Origin: Rickettsiella grylli
GTDB lineage: Bacteria; Pseudomonadota; Gammaproteobacteria; Diplorickettsiales; Diplorickettsiaceae
Length of the DNA stretch: 64,000 nucleotides
Reading direction: 5' to 3'
Assembly (NCBI RefSeq): GCF_000168295.1
Contig: NZ_AAQJ02000001.1
Location: forward strand, 337,001 to 401,000
Within the stretch, counting starts at the first letter, position 1. The number at the start of each line of letters is the position of its first letter. The notes below the pieces were generated by a model that saw nothing but the letters and a program-made list of their open reading frames with translations, had not been told where the DNA came from and did not search any database. This document shows positions 18,584 to 28,590 of the stretch, one piece after another. Made by a program: the position numbers and the translations under genes.

Positions 18584-20050
18584 TTAATTTTCCCATGTCA
18601 AATCTAATTCTCGTACGGCCTTAACATCATCTAAACGTTTTAAACGGAGGTGGTGCGGTGCATTATTGAGGTGTGTTGGATTTTTTTTTGCTTCAATCAG
18701 AATTTTTTCCATCGCGGATATAAACTGATCAAGTTCTTGTTTCGATTCAGTTTCGGTCGGTTCTATTAATAAACATTCTGGAATGAGCAAGGGAAAGTAG
18801 GTTGTGGGTGCATGAAAACCAAAGTCAAGTAAACGTTTGCTCACATCCATGGCAGTGACATTCGCCTGTTTCGATAAATTTTTGAGTGTCAAGATAAATT
18901 CATGGCTTGCGCGTCGTTGTGGAAACGCGGGAATGTAACCTATTCGTTGTAATTGTTTCAGTAAATAATTCGCATTGAGTGTGGCAAATTCAGAAACGCG
19001 TTTTAAGCCTTCGCGGCCGAGTAAACACGCATAAAAATAAGCGCGTAAAAGGATTCCTGTATTTCCCATAAACGTAGATAAACGGCCAATACTTTGCGGG
19101 CGATCCTGTAAATGAAGCCAGCGATAACGATTTTTTTCAAAAGCGACGATAGGTATCGGTAAAAAGGGGAGAAGACGTTCGCCAACCGCAACAGGCCCCG
19201 CACCGGGACCTCCACCACCATGAGGCGTTGCAAATGTTTTATGCAAATTAAGATGCATCACATCAAAACCCATATCTTTAGGACGTACTTTGCCTAGAAT
19301 GGCATTGAGGTTAGCCCCATCGTAGTAGAGTAATCCGCCTGCTTGGTGGATAATCGACGCAATCTGTTCAATGTGTTGTTCAAATACACCCAATGTGGAG
19401 GGGTTTGTTAACATAATGCCAGCGGTATGCGATCCAACGGCGCTATATAATGCGTCTAAATCGATATCACCTGCTGGATTCGTAGGAATTTCGCGCACAC
19501 TATAACCACACATGGCCGCAGAAGCCGGGTTCGTACCATGGGCTGCATCAGGGATTAAAAATTCTGTTCTTGCCGTATCACCTCGTGAAGCATGATAGGC
19601 TTTAATCATGGCAACACCGGCAAATTCACCTTGCGCACCCGCCATGGGCGTCAACGAAACGCCGGACATTCCGGTGATGTCTTTTAAAATTTCTTGAAAT
19701 TCATACAGACAACGCAGTGTGGCTTGACAAGATGTTTCAGGTAATAAAGGATGTTGATGAAGAAAAGCAGGTAAGGATGCCAAACGATGTACGCCACGTG
19801 GATTGTACTTCATTGTGCATGATCCGAGTGGATAAAAATGCGTATCGATGGAGAAATTTTTTTGGGAAAGACGGGTAAAATGTCGCACAACTTGCAATTC
19901 AGAAACTTCAGGTAAGCAAAGTTTAGTTTTTCGTAAATAGTTTTCAGGGATAGACGTTAATTGAGTGTTGAATGTTGTATCCTTTGAATCAAAAGCGCGT
20001 ATTTGCGATTTTGCTACACGTCCTGTCTGACTCAGTTCGAAAATAAGCAT
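18584..20050 (-). CDS. gcvPB: Glycine dehydrogenase (decarboxylating) subunit 2
   Basis: This is the C-terminal half of the split P-protein of the glycine cleavage system. It decarboxylates glycine with pyridoxal phosphate and passes the aminomethyl group to lipoyl-GcvH. The PLP lysine is in [17 protein letters not shown], and the glycine-rich loop follows it. The protein has 488 residues, normal for GcvPB. It is last in the gcvT-gcvH-gcvPA-gcvPB operon, 10 bases after gcvPA. Split P-proteins occur in Coxiella, Legionella and many Gram-positives, whereas E. coli has a single GcvP. Confidence 0.97.
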   Translation of the reverse strand: MLIFELSQTGRVAKSQIRAFDSKDTTFNTQLTSIPENYLRKTKLCLPEVSELQVVRHFTRLSQKNFSIDTHFYPLGSCTMKYNPRGVHRLASLPAFLHQHPLLPETSCQATLRCLYEFQEILKDITGMSGVSLTPMAGAQGEFAGVAMIKAYHASRGDTARTEFLIPDAAHGTNPASAAMCGYSVREIPTNPAGDIDLDALYSAVGSHTAGIMLTNPSTLGVFEQHIEQIASIIHQAGGLLYYDGANLNAILGKVRPKDMGFDVMHLNLHKTFATPHGGGGPGAGPVAVGERLLPFLPIPIVAFEKNRYRWLHLQDRPQSIGRLSTFMGNTGILLRAYFYACLLGREGLKRVSEFATLNANYLLKQLQRIGYIPAFPQRRASHEFILTLKNLSKQANVTAMDVSKRLLDFGFHAPTTYFPLLIPECLLIEPTETESKQELDQFISAMEKILIEAKKNPTHLNNAPHHLRLKRLDDVKAVRELDLTWEN

Positions 20051-20060
20051 AAATTTGAGG

Positions 20061-21422
20061 TTAATTAGAAAGTAATTTTAATAACGCGTGTTGATAGACC
20101 TTTAAATCCGATTGGCTTTTCGTTTCTGTGGCACAAACCAGCAAGGCATTCCCTAATTCAGGGTAGTGGTGTGATAAGTCATAGCCACCGTGTATCCCGA
20201 CTGTTGTTAATTCACGCAGTAAATCACGAGCAGGTTGAGGAACGCGAATGACAAACTCGTGAAAAAAAGGGCTATTGAAAATGAATTCTATTTCGGGTAG
20301 TTGCGTGAGTAGCGCTGCCAGCTGCCGTGACCGTTGATGAGATAAAGAAGCCACGTGTTGTAACCCTTTGGATCCGAGTAAACTCATATAAATGGTTGCC
20401 GCCGTAACGAGTAAACCTTGATTTGTGCAAATATTTGACGTGGCTTTGGCTCGACGGATGTGTTGTTCCCGTGCTTGTAAGGTTAATGTAAAACCAGGCC
20501 TATTGTTTTTATCGCGTGTACGACCAACAATCCGGCCTGGCATTTGTCGTAACCATGGTTTTTTGCAACACATAAACCCAAAATAAGGTCCACCCCCTGC
20601 AAGCGGTACACCCAGCGCTTGTCCTTCACCACACACAATATCAGCGCCTTGAGTGCCCCAACTTCCTGGCTCTTTGAGTAGCGCCAAACTTAATGGATTG
20701 CTGACAGCAATGACAAACGCGTTTTGACTATGTGCCCAATCGGTCAGCTCATCAACGGATTCGAGAACACCAAAAAAATTGGGTTGCGGTATCACTAAAG
20801 CACACATATCGTTTTTTGGATCATTTTCCAGGGTTGAAAGCAGTATTTTACCCTGTTCGGGACAGTAATCCAGTTCAATGAGTTCAATGGCTTGTTGCGT
20901 TACAATGGTTTGTAACGTGTGTCGATAATGGGGATGTACCGTGCGTGGAATTAAAATTTTAATCGAGTGTGTTTTTTTGTTTGATCGGATGGCCATTAAA
21001 ACAGCTTCGGCCAACGCTGTGGCGCCATCATAGAGCGAAGCGTTTGAGTAGTCCATGCCGGTTAGGCGGGCCATCATGGTTTGATATTCATAAATGAGTT
21101 GCAAGCTCCCTTGACTTGCCTCGGCTTGATAAGGGGTATAGGCCGTCAAAAATTCGCCCCGACTTGTAATCTCCCAAACAGCAGCAGGAATGTAGTGTTC
21201 ATAAGCGCCAGCGCCAATAAAACACAGTCCTTTTTTATTTTCTTGACTTCTTTTTTCGATGATTTGCGTTAATTCCATTTCAGTGAAGCCGGAAGGAATC
21301 TGGCTGAATTCGATCGTTTTTAAATGAGGGGGGATTTCGTCAAATAAATCATCAATCGTATGTACACCCAGTGTGGCTAACATTTCTTGGATTTCAACAT
21401 CAGTATGAGGGACAAAAGGCAT
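20061..21422 (-). CDS. gcvPA: Glycine dehydrogenase (decarboxylating) subunit 1
   Basis: This is the N-terminal half of the split P-protein and forms a heterotetramer with GcvPB. Family features include the start [32 protein letters not shown], the [11 protein letters not shown] motif and MTGRIVGRT-like [12 protein letters not shown]. The ATG at 21422 is preferred (453 residues): it matches the usual family start, lies one base after the gcvH stop, and has TGAGG 6 bases upstream. A TTG at 21434 would add four residues and overlap gcvH. It is the third gene of the gcv operon. Confidence 0.96.
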   Translation of the reverse strand: MPFVPHTDVEIQEMLATLGVHTIDDLFDEIPPHLKTIEFSQIPSGFTEMELTQIIEKRSQENKKGLCFIGAGAYEHYIPAAVWEITSRGEFLTAYTPYQAEASQGSLQLIYEYQTMMARLTGMDYSNASLYDGATALAEAVLMAIRSNKKTHSIKILIPRTVHPHYRHTLQTIVTQQAIELIELDYCPEQGKILLSTLENDPKNDMCALVIPQPNFFGVLESVDELTDWAHSQNAFVIAVSNPLSLALLKEPGSWGTQGADIVCGEGQALGVPLAGGGPYFGFMCCKKPWLRQMPGRIVGRTRDKNNRPGFTLTLQAREQHIRRAKATSNICTNQGLLVTAATIYMSLLGSKGLQHVASLSHQRSRQLAALLTQLPEIEFIFNSPFFHEFVIRVPQPARDLLRELTTVGIHGGYDLSHHYPELGNALLVCATETKSQSDLKVYQHALLKLLSN

Positions 21423-21423
21423 T

Positions 21424-21813
21424 TTAGGCCTCAACCAAAATATGTTGCTCGTACTGTATTTGATCCATTAATTTTTTTAGTTCAGTGGCGTCTGAAAATT
21501 GTAGTCGAAACAACCACCCTTGTCCGTAAGCATCCGTATTAATAAGCTCAGGTTTATCGTTCAATGACGTATTAATATCTGTTACCACACCTGAAAGGGG
21601 CGCATAGACATCAGCAGCGGCTTTAACGGATTCTAAAACACAGGCTTCTTCATGTTGATTCAAGCGTTTATTAATCGGAGGCAATTCAACATAAACGACA
21701 TCACCTAATAGCTCTTGGGCATGTGGAGTAATACCGACATAGACACTGTTGTTCTCTTCAAACCGAATCCACTCGTGAGTCGATGTATATTTTAATTCAG
21801 GTAAATTTTTCAT
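21424..21813 (-). CDS. gcvH: Glycine cleavage system H protein
   Basis: This small carrier protein shuttles the aminomethyl group between P-, T- and L-proteins on a lipoyl arm. The lipoylated lysine is Lys64 in [16 protein letters not shown], the standard H-protein motif. The length of 129 residues is typical. It lies 36 bases after gcvT and one base before the gcvPA start, so the operon is tight. No L-protein or lipoylation gene is in this window. Confidence 0.97.
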   Translation of the reverse strand: MKNLPELKYTSTHEWIRFEENNSVYVGITPHAQELLGDVVYVELPPINKRLNQHEEACVLESVKAAADVYAPLSGVVTDINTSLNDKPELINTDAYGQGWLFRLQFSDATELKKLMDQIQYEQHILVEA

Positions 21814-21849
21814 GCTAATGGCTCTTTTATATAACTATAAATTTAATTC

Positions 21850-22938
21850 TTAGTGAAACGTTTTTTTTCCTTTTCGTATAAAAGGAGGTTTAACGATACG
21901 TGCGGTGTATTGCTTCGTGCCCATGATAACATCACAATAATCTTCATGGTGTGCGTAAGGGATTCTACCCAACGCAATGGAAGTACCTAACGTCGGTGAG
22001 TAACTCCCGCTGGTGATTTCACCTTCTCCTTTTGGTGTAATAATTTTTTGATGGTTACGTAGAATACGTCCTTTTTCTTCGAGTACCAACCCAACAAGTT
22101 TGCGCGTGAGATTTTCTTTTTGTTGGTTGAGTGCTTGACGGCCGATAAAACTGCGATCAATCGGATCCCACGCCACGGTCCACGCCAGGTTGGATTCTAA
22201 AGGAGTCGTGGTGATATCCATATCTGAACCTTGTAAATTTAATCCTGCTTCGAGTCGCAAGGTATCCCGTGCGCCTAATCCGCATGGTTTACTCCCTAAT
22301 TCAATGAGACGTTGCCAGAAATTTTCCGCTTCATGCAGGGGTAAAATAACCTCGAGCCCATCCTCACCGGTATAACCGGTTCTTGCGATAAACCAATGAT
22401 TATCGTGGAGACAATGAAACGGCTTTAATGCGCTTATTAAGGACTGTTGATGCGCATTGAAGGCTTGTAGCGTTTTTGTTATCGCATGAGGACCTTGAAT
22501 GGCAATAATGGCGAGATCGGTCCGTTCAACGATCGAAATCGTCGGGAAATTCTGCGCTTGTTTTTTCATCCAATCCAGATCAGAGTGCCGATTCGCGGCG
22601 TTAATGACGATACGATAAATGTGTTCAGAAAGTTGATACACAATTAAATCGTCTAAGACTCCACCGGCATCATTTAACATGCAGGTATATAAGGCTTTTC
22701 CCGGAATAAGACGTTGCGGATTGTTAGCGAATAAAAAACTAAGATAGGGTAATGCGGCTTGACCTATAATATCGACAGCAAGCATGTGCGAAACATCAAA
22801 TAAACCACTGTCTTGTCTGACAACATGATGTTCTTGTATTTGTGAACCATAATGCAACGGCATTTCCCAGCCGGCAAAATTGACGAGTATCGCCCCATTT
22901 TTTTTATGCTGTCCGTGAAGAATTGTTTTATTTTCCAT
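21850..22938 (-). CDS. gcvT: Glycine cleavage system aminomethyltransferase (T protein)
   Basis: This enzyme transfers the methylene group from lipoyl-GcvH to tetrahydrofolate, giving 5,10-methylene-THF and ammonia. Family motifs are FAGWEMPLHYG near the start, GLFDVSHM, the catalytic region with ANRHSDLDW, ARTGYTGEDGLE and LGARDTLRLEAGLNLQG. It has 362 residues. It is the first gene of the gcv operon. The 95 bases between gcvT and parB are too short for a tandem glycine riboswitch and show none of its sequence, so control must be by another means. Confidence 0.97.
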   Translation of the reverse strand: MENKTILHGQHKKNGAILVNFAGWEMPLHYGSQIQEHHVVRQDSGLFDVSHMLAVDIIGQAALPYLSFLFANNPQRLIPGKALYTCMLNDAGGVLDDLIVYQLSEHIYRIVINAANRHSDLDWMKKQAQNFPTISIVERTDLAIIAIQGPHAITKTLQAFNAHQQSLISALKPFHCLHDNHWFIARTGYTGEDGLEVILPLHEAENFWQRLIELGSKPCGLGARDTLRLEAGLNLQGSDMDITTTPLESNLAWTVAWDPIDRSFIGRQALNQQKENLTRKLVGLVLEEKGRILRNHQKIITPKGEGEITSGSYSPTLGTSIALGRIPYAHHEDYCDVIMGTKQYTARIVKPPFIRKGKKTFH

Positions 22939-23033
22939 GAATGCTAGCCATTTCGTAAGTTTTTCAATGTCCTCATTATAACGATTAGGTGATAAATTAC
23001 TAGCGTTTGAAGGTTACTCAATCATTGAAAAAG

Positions 23034-23900
23034 TTAATTCAAATGGGTCAAGATACCATCCAGTTCGTCTAAACTATTATAATGAATGATAAGTTGACCT
23101 TTCCCTTTTTCCGTTTGTTTAAAGTAAACTTTCGTTCCTAATAATTCCGATAGCTTACGTTCTAATTGTTGTACATCCGCATCACCATGGAAAGGTTGAA
23201 TCGTTTTGGTCGAAGTAAGTTCCAGCTTTTGTACAAAACGTTCCGCTTCGCGAACCGATAATTTATTTTTTACAATTTTCTCAGCCGCTTGAATTTGTAG
23301 AGGACTGGATAAACTCAGTAAAGCTCTTGCGTGGCCCATTTCAAGTTGTCCTTGTTGTAATAAACGTTTTACGGGAGGTGCTAAATGTAATAAACGAAGT
23401 AAATTGGTAATCGTACTGCGTGAACGACCTAAGGTCGTGCCAATTTCTTGATGCGTGAGTTTAAATTCATGAATCAATCGTTGTATCCCTTCGGCTTCTT
23501 CCAGTGGATTTAAATCCTGGCGTTGAATATTTTCGATCAAGGACAATGCGAGAGCGGTTTCATCTGAAATGTCTTTGACAAGTACAGGCACTTCATTAAG
23601 ATGCGCTAATTGAGCAGCGCGCCAACGACGTTCACCGGCGATAATTTCGTAGCGGTTTTTCTCAATAAGGCGTACCACAATAGGATTAATAATCCCTTGC
23701 ATGCGTATTGAGTGCGCTAAATCTTCGAGTGCATCTTGGGTAAATTCTCTTCTCGGCTGATAACGACCGGCTTGCATGTATTCAATAGGTAAATGACAAA
23801 GTTCTTCTTTTTTAAGCGTTTGTGTTGTTTGTACTAAATCTTCAAACGGTTGACCGCTTAATAACATATCAAGATTTCGACCTAAACGAGATTTTTTCAT
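23034..23900 (-). CDS. parB: Chromosome-partitioning protein ParB
   Basis: This is the centromere-binding CTPase of the chromosome segregation system. It has the ParB/Srx domain with GERRWRAAQLA and the ENIQRQDLNPLEEAEG motif, then the helix-turn-helix KLTHQEIGTTLGRSRSTITNLLRL, and a C-terminal dimerisation domain ending with KVYFKQTEKGKGQLIIHY. It has 288 residues. Its ATG overlaps the parA stop (ATGA). I found no good parS site (TGTTNCACGTGAAACA) in this window. The usual neighbours gidA/gidB are not here. Confidence 0.96.
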   Translation of the reverse strand: MKKSRLGRNLDMLLSGQPFEDLVQTTQTLKKEELCHLPIEYMQAGRYQPRREFTQDALEDLAHSIRMQGIINPIVVRLIEKNRYEIIAGERRWRAAQLAHLNEVPVLVKDISDETALALSLIENIQRQDLNPLEEAEGIQRLIHEFKLTHQEIGTTLGRSRSTITNLLRLLHLAPPVKRLLQQGQLEMGHARALLSLSSPLQIQAAEKIVKNKLSVREAERFVQKLELTSTKTIQPFHGDADVQQLERKLSELLGTKVYFKQTEKGKGQLIIHYNSLDELDGILTHLN

Positions 23901-24763
23901 CCGAGTACCTGCTCAATGGATGATGTTTTTTCAGGGGAACGCGAACGTTTTTTTAAAAAAACGTTCGCGGGGGTATCGGTGGATGCATGTATCGATGGAA
24001 TAGCACGGCCGTCACGGGTTAATATTTCTTTGGCTAAATTTAAATAGGCCTGACTTCCATTGGATTGAGGATCATACAATAAAGCGGGTTGTCCATGACT
24101 CGGTGCTTCTGCAAGTCGAATGTTGCGTGGTATTCGCGTCGTATACAGTTTATCTTTAAAATGCATCGAGAGCTCTTCTGAAACTTGTTTGGCGAGACTA
24201 TTCCGACCGTCAAATAGCGTACGAAGTATCCCATGAATATATAAGTTGGCATTGGCAGTCGCACGTAAACTGTGTAATGTGTTCATGAGATTACTTAAAC
24301 CTTCTAAAGCAAAATATTCACATTGCACGGGAATAATAACCGACTGAGCGGCAACTAATGCATTAATTGTTAATATATTTAAGGATGGCGGACAATCGAA
24401 CAGAATATAATCATAATGATCTGCCAAGGGCATTAGCTTTTTTTTGAGTGTATATTCACGTTGTTCGGTTTTTAAGAGTTGAATTTCAGCATGCGTTAAA
24501 TTTCCTGAACCCGGTATTAATGTATATTTTCCGGGCGTTACGATTAAACTGTGCTCGATTGAAATTTCGCCTAATAATACCTGGGCACTATGCGATTTAT
24601 ATTCTTTTTGTAATAGACTGCCAGTGGTTGCATTGGCTTGAGGATCGAGATCAATTAATAGCGTTTTTTGTTCTAATAAAGCCATCGATGCGGCAAGATT
24701 AATGGAGGTGGTGGTTTTACCCACTCCCCCTTTTTGATTTACGATAGCAATAATTTTGCCCAT
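23897..24763 (-). CDS. parA: Chromosome-partitioning ATPase ParA (Soj)
   Basis: This is a Walker-type ATPase that works with ParB to move chromosome origins. The deviant Walker A is KGGVGKTTT at residues 11-19, followed by LLIDLDPQANAT and DYILFDCPPSL. The first roughly 255 residues cover the normal Soj length; a polar extension of about 30 residues follows (PSIHASTDTPANVFLKKRSR). That extension is encoded across a perfect 30-bp DNA palindrome at 23940-23969. It overlaps parB by 4 bases and is divergent from the metal-uptake gene at 24900. Confidence 0.96.
   Translation of the reverse strand: MGKIIAIVNQKGGVGKTTTSINLAASMALLEQKTLLIDLDPQANATTGSLLQKEYKSHSAQVLLGEISIEHSLIVTPGKYTLIPGSGNLTHAEIQLLKTEQREYTLKKKLMPLADHYDYILFDCPPSLNILTINALVAAQSVIIPVQCEYFALEGLSNLMNTLHSLRATANANLYIHGILRTLFDGRNSLAKQVSEELSMHFKDKLYTTRIPRNIRLAEAPSHGQPALLYDPQSNGSQAYLNLAKEILTRDGRAIPSIHASTDTPANVFLKKRSRSPEKTSSIEQVLG
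23940..23969. repeat. Perfect 30-bp palindrome inside the 3' end of parA
   Basis: The two arms are cgcgaacg followed by seven T, then seven A followed by cgttcgcg, with no mismatch and no spacer. It lies about 40 bases before the parB start on the coding (minus) strand. As RNA it can fold into a long hairpin with GC-rich base and AU-rich top. It might reduce transcription or change mRNA stability between parA and parB, or bind a protein. A function is not shown by sequence alone. Confidence 0.7.
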
Positions 24764-24791
24764 AATGTCCCATAATTTATCGTGACAAGTT

Positions 24792-24806
24792 TGATATAGT
24801 ATAACG
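24792..24806. promoter_or_regulatory. Possible Zur-type operator upstream of the metal-uptake operon
   Basis: The 15 bases tgatatagtataacg match the inner core of the gammaproteobacterial Zur box (TGTTATA-N-TATAACA) at 12 of 14 specified positions. It lies in the 136-base gap between divergent parA and the znuA-like gene, 94 bases before the latter's start. If real, zinc-loaded Zur would repress the importer genes. AT-rich sequence makes partial chance matches fairly easy, and no zur gene is in the window. Confidence 0.4.
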
Positions 24807-24899
24807 GCTTACTGAAAACTTGCTACACCATTGGATGGAATACCGATTTGAATAAAACGTGACTATCATGCGAGTAGGTTGACACATAAAGAGTTTTTA

Positions 24900-25769
24900 A
24901 TGTTCAAATTTTTTCAATACTGCATTTTGCTATTGGCCATCGGCTTTACATCGTCTAGTATAGCAAAACCGATTCAAGTTATCGCTGCTGAAAATTTTTA
25001 TGGTGACGTTGCAAAAGAAATGGGTGGTGATTTTGTAAAAGTAACCACCATTCTGAATCAACCTTTTCAGGATCCGCATTTATTTAGTTTAACACCGCAT
25101 ATTGCTAAGGTTTTGGAACGAGGGGATCTCATTGTTTATAATGGTTTAGGTTATGATTCCTGGATAAAAAACCTATTAAATGTACAAAAAAATTCCCAAA
25201 GAACCGTGATGTGCGTTGCTGATTTAATGCATAAAAAAGAAGGGGATAATCCTCACATTTGGTACGATCCCCATACCATGTCGGTTTATGCGCAAGCTTT
25301 GAGCCAATTTTTAATGACAATTGATTTTCAGCATCGTCAGCAATATCAAGCTCATTATCAGGCATTTATGGCGCAGCAGAAAAAGTTATACCAACTGATA
25401 AAGCGTATAAAACGTCAGCATCCCAATATTTCGGTGATTGCAACAGAGCCTATATTCGGTTATATGGCACAGGCGTTAGGATTTCGTATGGAAGGAATCG
25501 CTTTTCAACACAGTATGATGAATGGTGTGGAACCGAGCCCCCAACAGGTTCAAGATTTCCAACGTCAATTACAGCAACATCGTGTCAAACTGGTTTTTTT
25601 CAATCGTCAAGTCAGTAGTCCTTTAGTCTTTTATTTATTACATCAAGCAGAATTAAATGGGATTCCTATTATAGGTGTTACCGAAACTCAACCAGTGTCA
25701 ACCACTTATTATCAGTGGATGAACGATCAATTGAAACGGGTGGAGTATGTGCTCAATGAACGCCATTGA
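24900..25769 (+). CDS. znuA: Zinc/manganese ABC transporter periplasmic binding protein (ZnuA-like)
   Basis: This is the solute-binding protein of a metal-ion ABC importer (cluster A-I). The ATG at 24900 is preferred because it starts a clean signal peptide (MFKFFQYCILLL..., cleavage near SIA|K); the frame opens 7 codons earlier. Candidate metal ligands are the His in QDPHLFSLTPH, the His in DNPHIWYDPHT, the His in IAFQHSM and an acidic residue in GVTETQP. The His-rich loop typical of E. coli ZnuA is absent, so zinc is likely but manganese cannot be excluded. It overlaps the following ATPase gene by 14 bases. Confidence 0.87.
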   Translation: MFKFFQYCILLLAIGFTSSSIAKPIQVIAAENFYGDVAKEMGGDFVKVTTILNQPFQDPHLFSLTPHIAKVLERGDLIVYNGLGYDSWIKNLLNVQKNSQRTVMCVADLMHKKEGDNPHIWYDPHTMSVYAQALSQFLMTIDFQHRQQYQAHYQAFMAQQKKLYQLIKRIKRQHPNISVIATEPIFGYMAQALGFRMEGIAFQHSMMNGVEPSPQQVQDFQRQLQQHRVKLVFFNRQVSSPLVFYLLHQAELNGIPIIGVTETQPVSTTYYQWMNDQLKRVEYVLNERH

Positions 25770-26568
25770 ATTTAAACAGCTTAGTCTTGCCTATGGGCCA
25801 CGTTGTATTTTTCAAAATTTTACAGCGTCTATTAAGGGGGGAGAATTTGTTGCTATTTTAGGCGCGAATGCGGCTGGAAAAAGTACATTACTCCGTTCTA
25901 TTTTAGGTTTAATTCGACCTATCCACGGATCGATTTCATTATTTGGACAAGCGATTCATCAAGGCGCCCCTTTTATTGGCTATATGCCTCAGATGCGACA
26001 AAACAATAACAATAATTTGAGTGCTTATGCATGGTTAGGTGCTAATTTAAAAGGATATCAATGGGGTTTACCTTTTTTAAATTCAAAAAAAAAACAGGAA
26101 TTGCAGCGTGTTATCCATTTGGTAAACGCTGAAACTATCGCGCATCGACCGTATAATCGTTTGTCGGGAGGAGAACGTCAACGTTTATTATTAGCGCAAG
26201 CATTATTGAATAAACCCAAAATTTTATTGCTGGATGAACCACTGATGAATTTAGATCCCCATTACCAGGCTGCATTGGTTCATTTAATTAATACGATTCG
26301 TTTGGACTATGGCATGACCATCTTGTTTACTTCACATGATATTAACCCGTTGTTAACCAGTGTTGATAGAGTACTTTATTTGGCGAAAGGTCACGCCGTG
26401 ATTGGTTTAGTCAATGAAATTATTAATAGTAAAAAATTGAGTGAACTGTATGGCATGGATATAGACGTTATTCAGCACGAACAGCAACTTTTTGTCATCA
26501 ATAAAGAATTAGGATTCCATCATCATGTCAACCATTGTCGACCCGACCTTGATCATTTCTCTGTTTGA
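25756..26568 (+). CDS. znuC: Zinc/manganese ABC transporter ATP-binding protein (ZnuC-like)
   Basis: This is the ATPase of the metal importer. Motifs are Walker A GANAAGKST, signature LSGGERQR, and Walker B ILLLDEPLMNLD. The ATG at 25756 is preferred over one at 25747, because GGAG at 25742-25745 is then properly spaced and the protein begins at the usual place (MNAIEFKQLSLAYG). It overlaps both neighbours, so the three genes form one transcript. A run of ten A residues (26085-26094) lies inside the frame at NSKKKQE and could allow polymerase slippage. Confidence 0.93.
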   Translation: MNAIEFKQLSLAYGPRCIFQNFTASIKGGEFVAILGANAAGKSTLLRSILGLIRPIHGSISLFGQAIHQGAPFIGYMPQMRQNNNNNLSAYAWLGANLKGYQWGLPFLNSKKKQELQRVIHLVNAETIAHRPYNRLSGGERQRLLLAQALLNKPKILLLDEPLMNLDPHYQAALVHLINTIRLDYGMTILFTSHDINPLLTSVDRVLYLAKGHAVIGLVNEIINSKKLSELYGMDIDVIQHEQQLFVINKELGFHHHVNHCRPDLDHFSV

Positions 26569-27352
26569 TTATTATTTTTTACGAAACGCGTTGATTGCAG
26601 GCACGATTGCTGCCGTTCTAGCAGGTTTCGTAGGCTATTTTATGCTCATCCGCAAATTAGCATTTGCGGGCCATGCGCTCGGTCATATCGGATTTGCAGG
26701 CGCGACAGGCGCCGGCTTAGTGGGTTTAACACCCGTGATGGGACAATTGTTTTTGACCGTATTCGCAGCAATAGGAATGGGGTGCTTAGGTCACAGAGTG
26801 AATAAAAGCGATATCACCATTGGTGTCATTTTGGCGTTGTCCTTAGGATTAGGCGTTTTATTTTTACATCTTTATACGCAGTATGCCGTGCAAGCGATGA
26901 CGATACTTTTCGGTAATCTTTTAGGGGTGTCATCCCATTTAATAAACATGATGTTGATTGATTCTATTCTTAGTTTATGTGCGTTAAGTATTATCGCACG
27001 ACCTTTATTATTCTCTAGTTTGGAACCCGAATTAGCCGAAGCAAAAGGAGTTTCTTTATCGTTTATTTCGATTGTGTTTATGATTATTGTGGCAGTGGCT
27101 GTTACGGTCACCAGTCAAGTAGTGGGTGTACTTTTAGTCTTTACGTTATTGATAGGACCCGCAGCCTCTGCCTTAAATTGGACACAGTGTGTTGCTAGTG
27201 GTTTGTTTTTAACGGTGGTGTTGGGTGTTTTGATGGTGTGGTTCGGTATTCTTTTAGCGTTCGTGACCGATTGGCCTATCCCGTTTTGGATTAGCGCGTT
27301 AACGGCGTTTAATTATTTTTTGAGTTTTTTAGGAAAAAAAAATCGTTCATAA
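26525..27352 (+). CDS. znuB: Zinc/manganese ABC transporter permease (ZnuB-like)
   Basis: This is the integral membrane subunit of the metal importer (ABC-3 family), 275 residues with about eight hydrophobic segments. Typical stretches are RNALIAGTIAAVLAGFVGYFMLIRKLAFAGHALGHIGFAG at the N-terminus and TSQVVGVLLVFTLLIGPAASA in the C-terminal half. It overlaps the ATPase gene by 44 bases. It ends just before a terminator hairpin shared with convergent nrdB. Confidence 0.92.
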   Translation: MSTIVDPTLIISLFDYYFLRNALIAGTIAAVLAGFVGYFMLIRKLAFAGHALGHIGFAGATGAGLVGLTPVMGQLFLTVFAAIGMGCLGHRVNKSDITIGVILALSLGLGVLFLHLYTQYAVQAMTILFGNLLGVSSHLINMMLIDSILSLCALSIIARPLLFSSLEPELAEAKGVSLSFISIVFMIIVAVAVTVTSQVVGVLLVFTLLIGPAASALNWTQCVASGLFLTVVLGVLMVWFGILLAFVTDWPIPFWISALTAFNYFLSFLGKKNRS

Positions 27353-27389
27353 AAAAAGGAGCAGTGTGTTGAGATAACAAGGCTCCTTT
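27351..27389 (-). terminator. Rho-independent terminator of nrdB (convergent with znuB)
   Basis: The arms aaaggagc (27355-27362) and gctccttt (27382-27389) pair perfectly around a 19-base loop. Read on the minus strand, the hairpin ends in a run of seven T (27357-27351), the classical intrinsic terminator form, so it mainly serves nrdB. On the plus strand the hairpin lacks a following T run and would be weaker for znuB. Confidence 0.75.
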
Positions 27390-27404
27390 CTCAATGAGGA
27401 ATGT

Positions 27405-28493
27405 TTAATCATCCCAATTTAAGCTTCCGCCCGTTTGATATTCGGTGACCCGTGTTTCAAAGAAATTTTTCTCCTTTTTGAGATCGATGATTTCACTCAT
27501 CCAAGGTAGAGGGTTGCTAACACCGGGATATTGCTCAGCCAAACCGATTTGCGTGAAACGTCGGTTACCAATGAAACGTAAATAATCCCACATCAGGTTT
27601 GCATTTAATCCAAGAATACCGCGTGGTAGTGTATCTAAGGCATACTGATATTCTAAATCAACGCCTTCTTTAATGAGATTAATGACATAACGTTTGAATT
27701 CAGGTGTCCATAGATGAGGGTTTTCCAATTTGATCTGATTAATAACATCGATACCAAAATTCAAATGCATGGATTCATCACGTAAAATATATTGAAACTG
27801 CTCGGCGGTTCCCGTCATTTTATTTTGCCGACCCATACTGAGAATTTGTGAAAAACCAACATAGAAAAATATGCCTTCAAAGACCACATAAAAAGCAATT
27901 AAATCACGCAATAAACGTTGATCAGTTTCCGGAGTGCCTGTACGGAAATTGGGATCGGCTAAACTTTGCGTAAAAGGAAGCGCCCATTCTGTTTTTTTAG
28001 CAACGGTGGGGAGCTCACGGTACATATTGAAAATCCGTGCTTCGTCCATCCCTAAGCTTTCGATGACATATTGATAAGCATGGGTATGTAAAGCTTCTTC
28101 AAAGGCTTGCCGGAGTAAGTATTGTCGACATTCAGGGTTTGTAATATGGCGATAGACGGCTAAAACCAAATTGTTGGCAACCAGCGAATCGGCTGTTGAG
28201 AAAAAACCTAAACTGCGCTCGACAATGAGTCGTTCATCCTCGCGGAGTCCTTTTGCGTCGCGCCATAAAGCGATATCTGCGGACATATTGATCTCTTGTG
28301 GCATCCAATGATTCGCGCAGGCCGCTAAATATTTTTCCCACGCCCATTTATATTTAAAAGGGACTAATTGATTTAAATCCGCACGACAATTAATGATTTT
28401 TTTATCATCAACGTGTACACGCGCGGCGCCTACTTCAAGTGTTTCTAGACCGGTAAAGCCGCTACCGATTGCTTGTTCAGTGGTTGCAGTCAT
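27405..28493 (-). CDS. nrdB: Ribonucleotide reductase class I, beta subunit
   Basis: This is the radical-generating subunit that makes deoxynucleotides with NrdA. The di-metal ligands fit Asp102 (TADSLVANN), Glu133 and His136 (EEALHTHAY), with later ligands in [12 protein letters not shown] and [11 protein letters not shown]. Tyr140 is at the radical-tyrosine position. The surrounding sequence ([24 protein letters not shown]) resembles the Chlamydia class Ic protein, but that one has Phe in place of the tyrosine and Glu for the Asp; here the classic residues are present. Length is 362. AGAGGA precedes the ATG. It follows nrdA after 97 bases. Confidence 0.95.
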   Translation of the reverse strand: MTATTEQAIGSGFTGLETLEVGAARVHVDDKKIINCRADLNQLVPFKYKWAWEKYLAACANHWMPQEINMSADIALWRDAKGLREDERLIVERSLGFFSTADSLVANNLVLAVYRHITNPECRQYLLRQAFEEALHTHAYQYVIESLGMDEARIFNMYRELPTVAKKTEWALPFTQSLADPNFRTGTPETDQRLLRDLIAFYVVFEGIFFYVGFSQILSMGRQNKMTGTAEQFQYILRDESMHLNFGIDVINQIKLENPHLWTPEFKRYVINLIKEGVDLEYQYALDTLPRGILGLNANLMWDYLRFIGNRRFTQIGLAEQYPGVSNPLPWMSEIIDLKKEKNFFETRVTEYQTGGSLNWDD

Positions 28494-28590
28494 CTTTTAA
28501 GATCCTCTATCGTTAATGAATAACAGGATGTATTCCCGTATTCCTACATTATATTACGCTTAATTATTCAGCTCTGTATTTTAGGATTGT

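Noticed and set aside
22939-23033. Glycine riboswitch before gcvT
   Set aside because: The gap is only 95 bases and shows none of the paired stems of the tandem aptamer.
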